DNA of 64,000 nucleotides, taken from positions 124,001 to 188,000 of the forward strand of contig WACJ01000123.1 of assembly GCA_008973525.1 (NCBI GenBank), given 5' to 3'. The notes under the pieces were generated by a model. The model was not told the DNA's origin. It did not search any database and saw only the letters and a program-made list of their open reading frames with translations. The translations under genes were made by a program, and so were the position numbers. Below, piece after piece: positions 62,327 to 64,000 of the stretch. The first letter of the stretch is position 1; each line of letters opens with the position of its first letter. This DNA comes from Stenopsyche tienmushanensis (Eukaryota; Arthropoda; Insecta; Trichoptera; Stenopsychidae).

Positions 62327-63778
62327 TCATTCACTTTTGCTCTTTGGCGATTCTTCTTTGAAGTGAAGGAATATGAACGAAAATATAAATACACCTATCA
62401 TCATCGAGAACGAGCTCACGTAGTAAGGGTAAGCGCTCGGAATGAAACGTTCGTATTGCGTGTGCTCGAGCGGCCTCACAGATACCTAAACAGTAAACAT
62501 AATTACATTAAAAAATAGTCTCAACTGTGGATTGTGATATTGTTATGCATTTGAAATTGCTATGAATACAATGTTTTCATATTGAGCAACTGTCAATTTC
62601 TGAACAGTATATTCGCTCACATTACGGATTTAGCTTTTAAAGTATGAACATTTGATATATCTAACAACTACAGCTCTCGTATGGACAAGTTTTAAAGTTT
62701 AACCATTGTCAACTGCATATATAAAAGTATTCAAGCACCAGTTATGAGAAATTTTAATTATTCATTAGCAATAATTCAATCTAATGTCATCTGAAGAGAT
62801 AAATTCATATACGAATGGTGACAATACATTGTAGATAGGCATACCTGGGTTGTACTAAACAAATGGGTGTATCCAATTCTGTTATAGTCCACTTTGAATT
62901 GATAAACTCCATATACGTCAGGAATCTTAAATTTGGCTTCATAGACGCCCTTGGGTTTTTTGATCAGCGTTGTTCTAACGAAGGGATCGATCCGCACGAA
63001 CTCGAGCTGCACGTCGTCGGCGTCATATGGCTGCCACTGGCCGTTGACGAGTTTTTCTATTTCGATTTGATAGATCTGAAATATTTTGAAAACGTCATGA
63101 GCCGCTCAACAGTCGTAAGTAGATTTATAGCAATTTGTGGATATATCACTCGCCACGGTGTCCATTATGGTGTACGCCGAAGGAGGTTGGCTCTCTCCCT
63201 CTTTGTGATGACGGACCGATTTCACCCTGAGCTGCCCGCGTTCGCCGAACACCCATTGGCTGATCGAAGCTGCCAAGTCTGCGTTTCCAGACAGGGGGGC
63301 GGACAGTCCGTCGCCCTGAAATTGAAAAGCCGGGGTTACATATCGCGATGATCGTGATCGATTGTCTCGAGATGCCTTGCAATCTCACCTGAGCCCGCCG
63401 CACCGGTGAGGCGAAAGCTTCGTCCGAGAAAAAGTAGAGGGAGCCGCTGAACACGACCCTCGCGTTGTTGCGAGCCTGGAGGGCGGCCATCAGGAGTGCC
63501 TTCTTTCCGACGGCGTGCGGGTATTCCTCGACGGAGCGGTCCGGATCGTAGCTGTATGCGCTGCTGTCCGCCGTCAGCAATGGGAGTACGAGCGGATTAT
63601 CGCCGTCAGCGATGAGCCCTGTTCCCGCGTACAGGAGGGGCGCCAGCGTTTTCTTGTTGCCAACGATCACCGGAGCGTCGATCAGACTCTCTGCAGAGGC
63701 AACAATCTTGGTGTGTTGACCTTCGTCTGAGATGTCGTAGTTTAGATGATCGATGATCGAGGAGCCTTCTTCGTCGAT
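62327..63778 (-). CDS. Ost48: Oligosaccharyltransferase 48 kDa subunit (OST48/DDOST), 5' partial
   Basis: Essential non-catalytic subunit of the ER oligosaccharyltransferase that N-glycosylates nascent proteins. The last four exons are present on the minus strand: 63778-63389, 63315-63154, 63075-62845 and 62485-62327, giving the C-terminal 313 residues; the N-terminal part lies beyond the right edge. Strongly conserved stretches include [69 protein letters not shown], and [22 protein letters not shown]-terminal membrane anchor (about [15 protein letters not shown]) is followed by a short cytosolic tail [10 protein letters not shown] and TGA. The donor of the exon ending at 63154 appears to be GC (GTG|gcgagt). 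A GT alternative three bases earlier in the transcript (exon ending at 63157) would drop one residue. Confidence 0.94.
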
Positions 63779-64000
63779 CTGAAAGTGGTTATTTTGTCAG
63801 AAATTAATTTTTGAATGTCCCTGTCTAAAATTACTATTATTTCTTGGATATATAAATTGACTTTCGTCTACACCAATCTGCATATTTGTCAACTGCTGTT
63901 CTGTCTAGAGCAACAGTTCTTAAACTCATGTAGTCCGTGGACCCCCTTCCACGTACCTCCATGCCCGCACTGTGACCAGTTTACATTGGTCATCGCAGAC
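63779..64000. other. OST48 intron, continues past the window edge
   Basis: Sequence upstream of the OST48 exon acceptor at 63779; no further exon recognised before the right edge. Confidence 0.6.

Overview
The window is a piece of an arthropod nuclear genome, very probably an insect. It holds spliced genes with GT-AG introns, several remnants of insect-type transposons, a thioredoxin reductase ending in Ser-Cys-Cys-Ser (the insect selenium-free form), and an insect-type Cys-loop channel. No bacterial, organellar or viral genes, rRNA, tRNA or CRISPR array were seen. The species cannot be named from the sequence alone.

Layout, left to right: (1) 1-3.7 kb, eroded transposons (R1-clade non-LTR and piggyBac-like). 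(2) 3.8-5.2 kb, + strand, C-terminal five exons of a Cys-loop ligand-gated channel subunit. (3) 8.2-15.2 kb, - strand, the mitochondrial metalloprotease ATP23, five small exons whose introns carry non-LTR, Tigger and MITE insertions. (4) 16.5-18.7 kb, - strand, tRNA-dihydrouridine synthase DUS1L; 18.8-20.2 kb, - strand, an intronless DHHC palmitoyltransferase; 21.2-23.7 kb, + strand, an AFG2B/SPATA5L1-like double AAA ATPase. (5) 25.2-25.7 kb, + strand, a BCL7 family subunit of SWI/SNF. (6) 27.3-34.1 kb, + strand, a complete matrix metalloproteinase with retrotransposon-filled introns. (7) 34.9-39.5 kb, - strand, thioredoxin reductase; head-to-head with it, 39.9-41.0 kb, + strand, a sniffer/C-factor-like short-chain dehydrogenase. 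(8) 42.3-47.0 kb, - strand, a 1561-residue single-exon C2H2 plus ING-type PHD protein resembling MESR4; 49.5-50.4 kb, + strand, Mediator subunit MED19. (9) 52.7-58.7 kb, - strand, an LRRFIP (Flightless-interacting) coiled-coil gene with alternative first and last exons. (10) 62.3-63.8 kb, - strand, the 3' two thirds of the oligosaccharyltransferase subunit OST48 (DDOST), which runs off the right edge.

The genes are unrelated housekeeping, chromatin, signalling and extracellular-matrix genes; no operon-like system is present. Two features of organisation stand out. The sequence is a sharp mosaic of GC-rich islands, in which genes have tiny introns (about 60-110 bp), and AT-rich stretches, in which introns run to kilobases and trap mobile elements. 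Several neighbours are tightly packed or share a head-to-head promoter region (DHHC gene and DUS1L 75 bp apart; TrxR and SDR start codons about 365 bp apart).

Exon boundaries were placed by hand from splice consensus, reading-frame continuity and remembered family patterns. They are predictions, not transcript evidence. I found no clearly new biological system. The most distinctive points are a GC-AG intron in OST48, a stop-free in-frame 81-bp intron in MED19, a degenerate first ATPase domain in the AFG2B-like protein, an altered cysteine switch in the metalloproteinase, alternative ends in LRRFIP, and a family of small TTAA-flanked elements.
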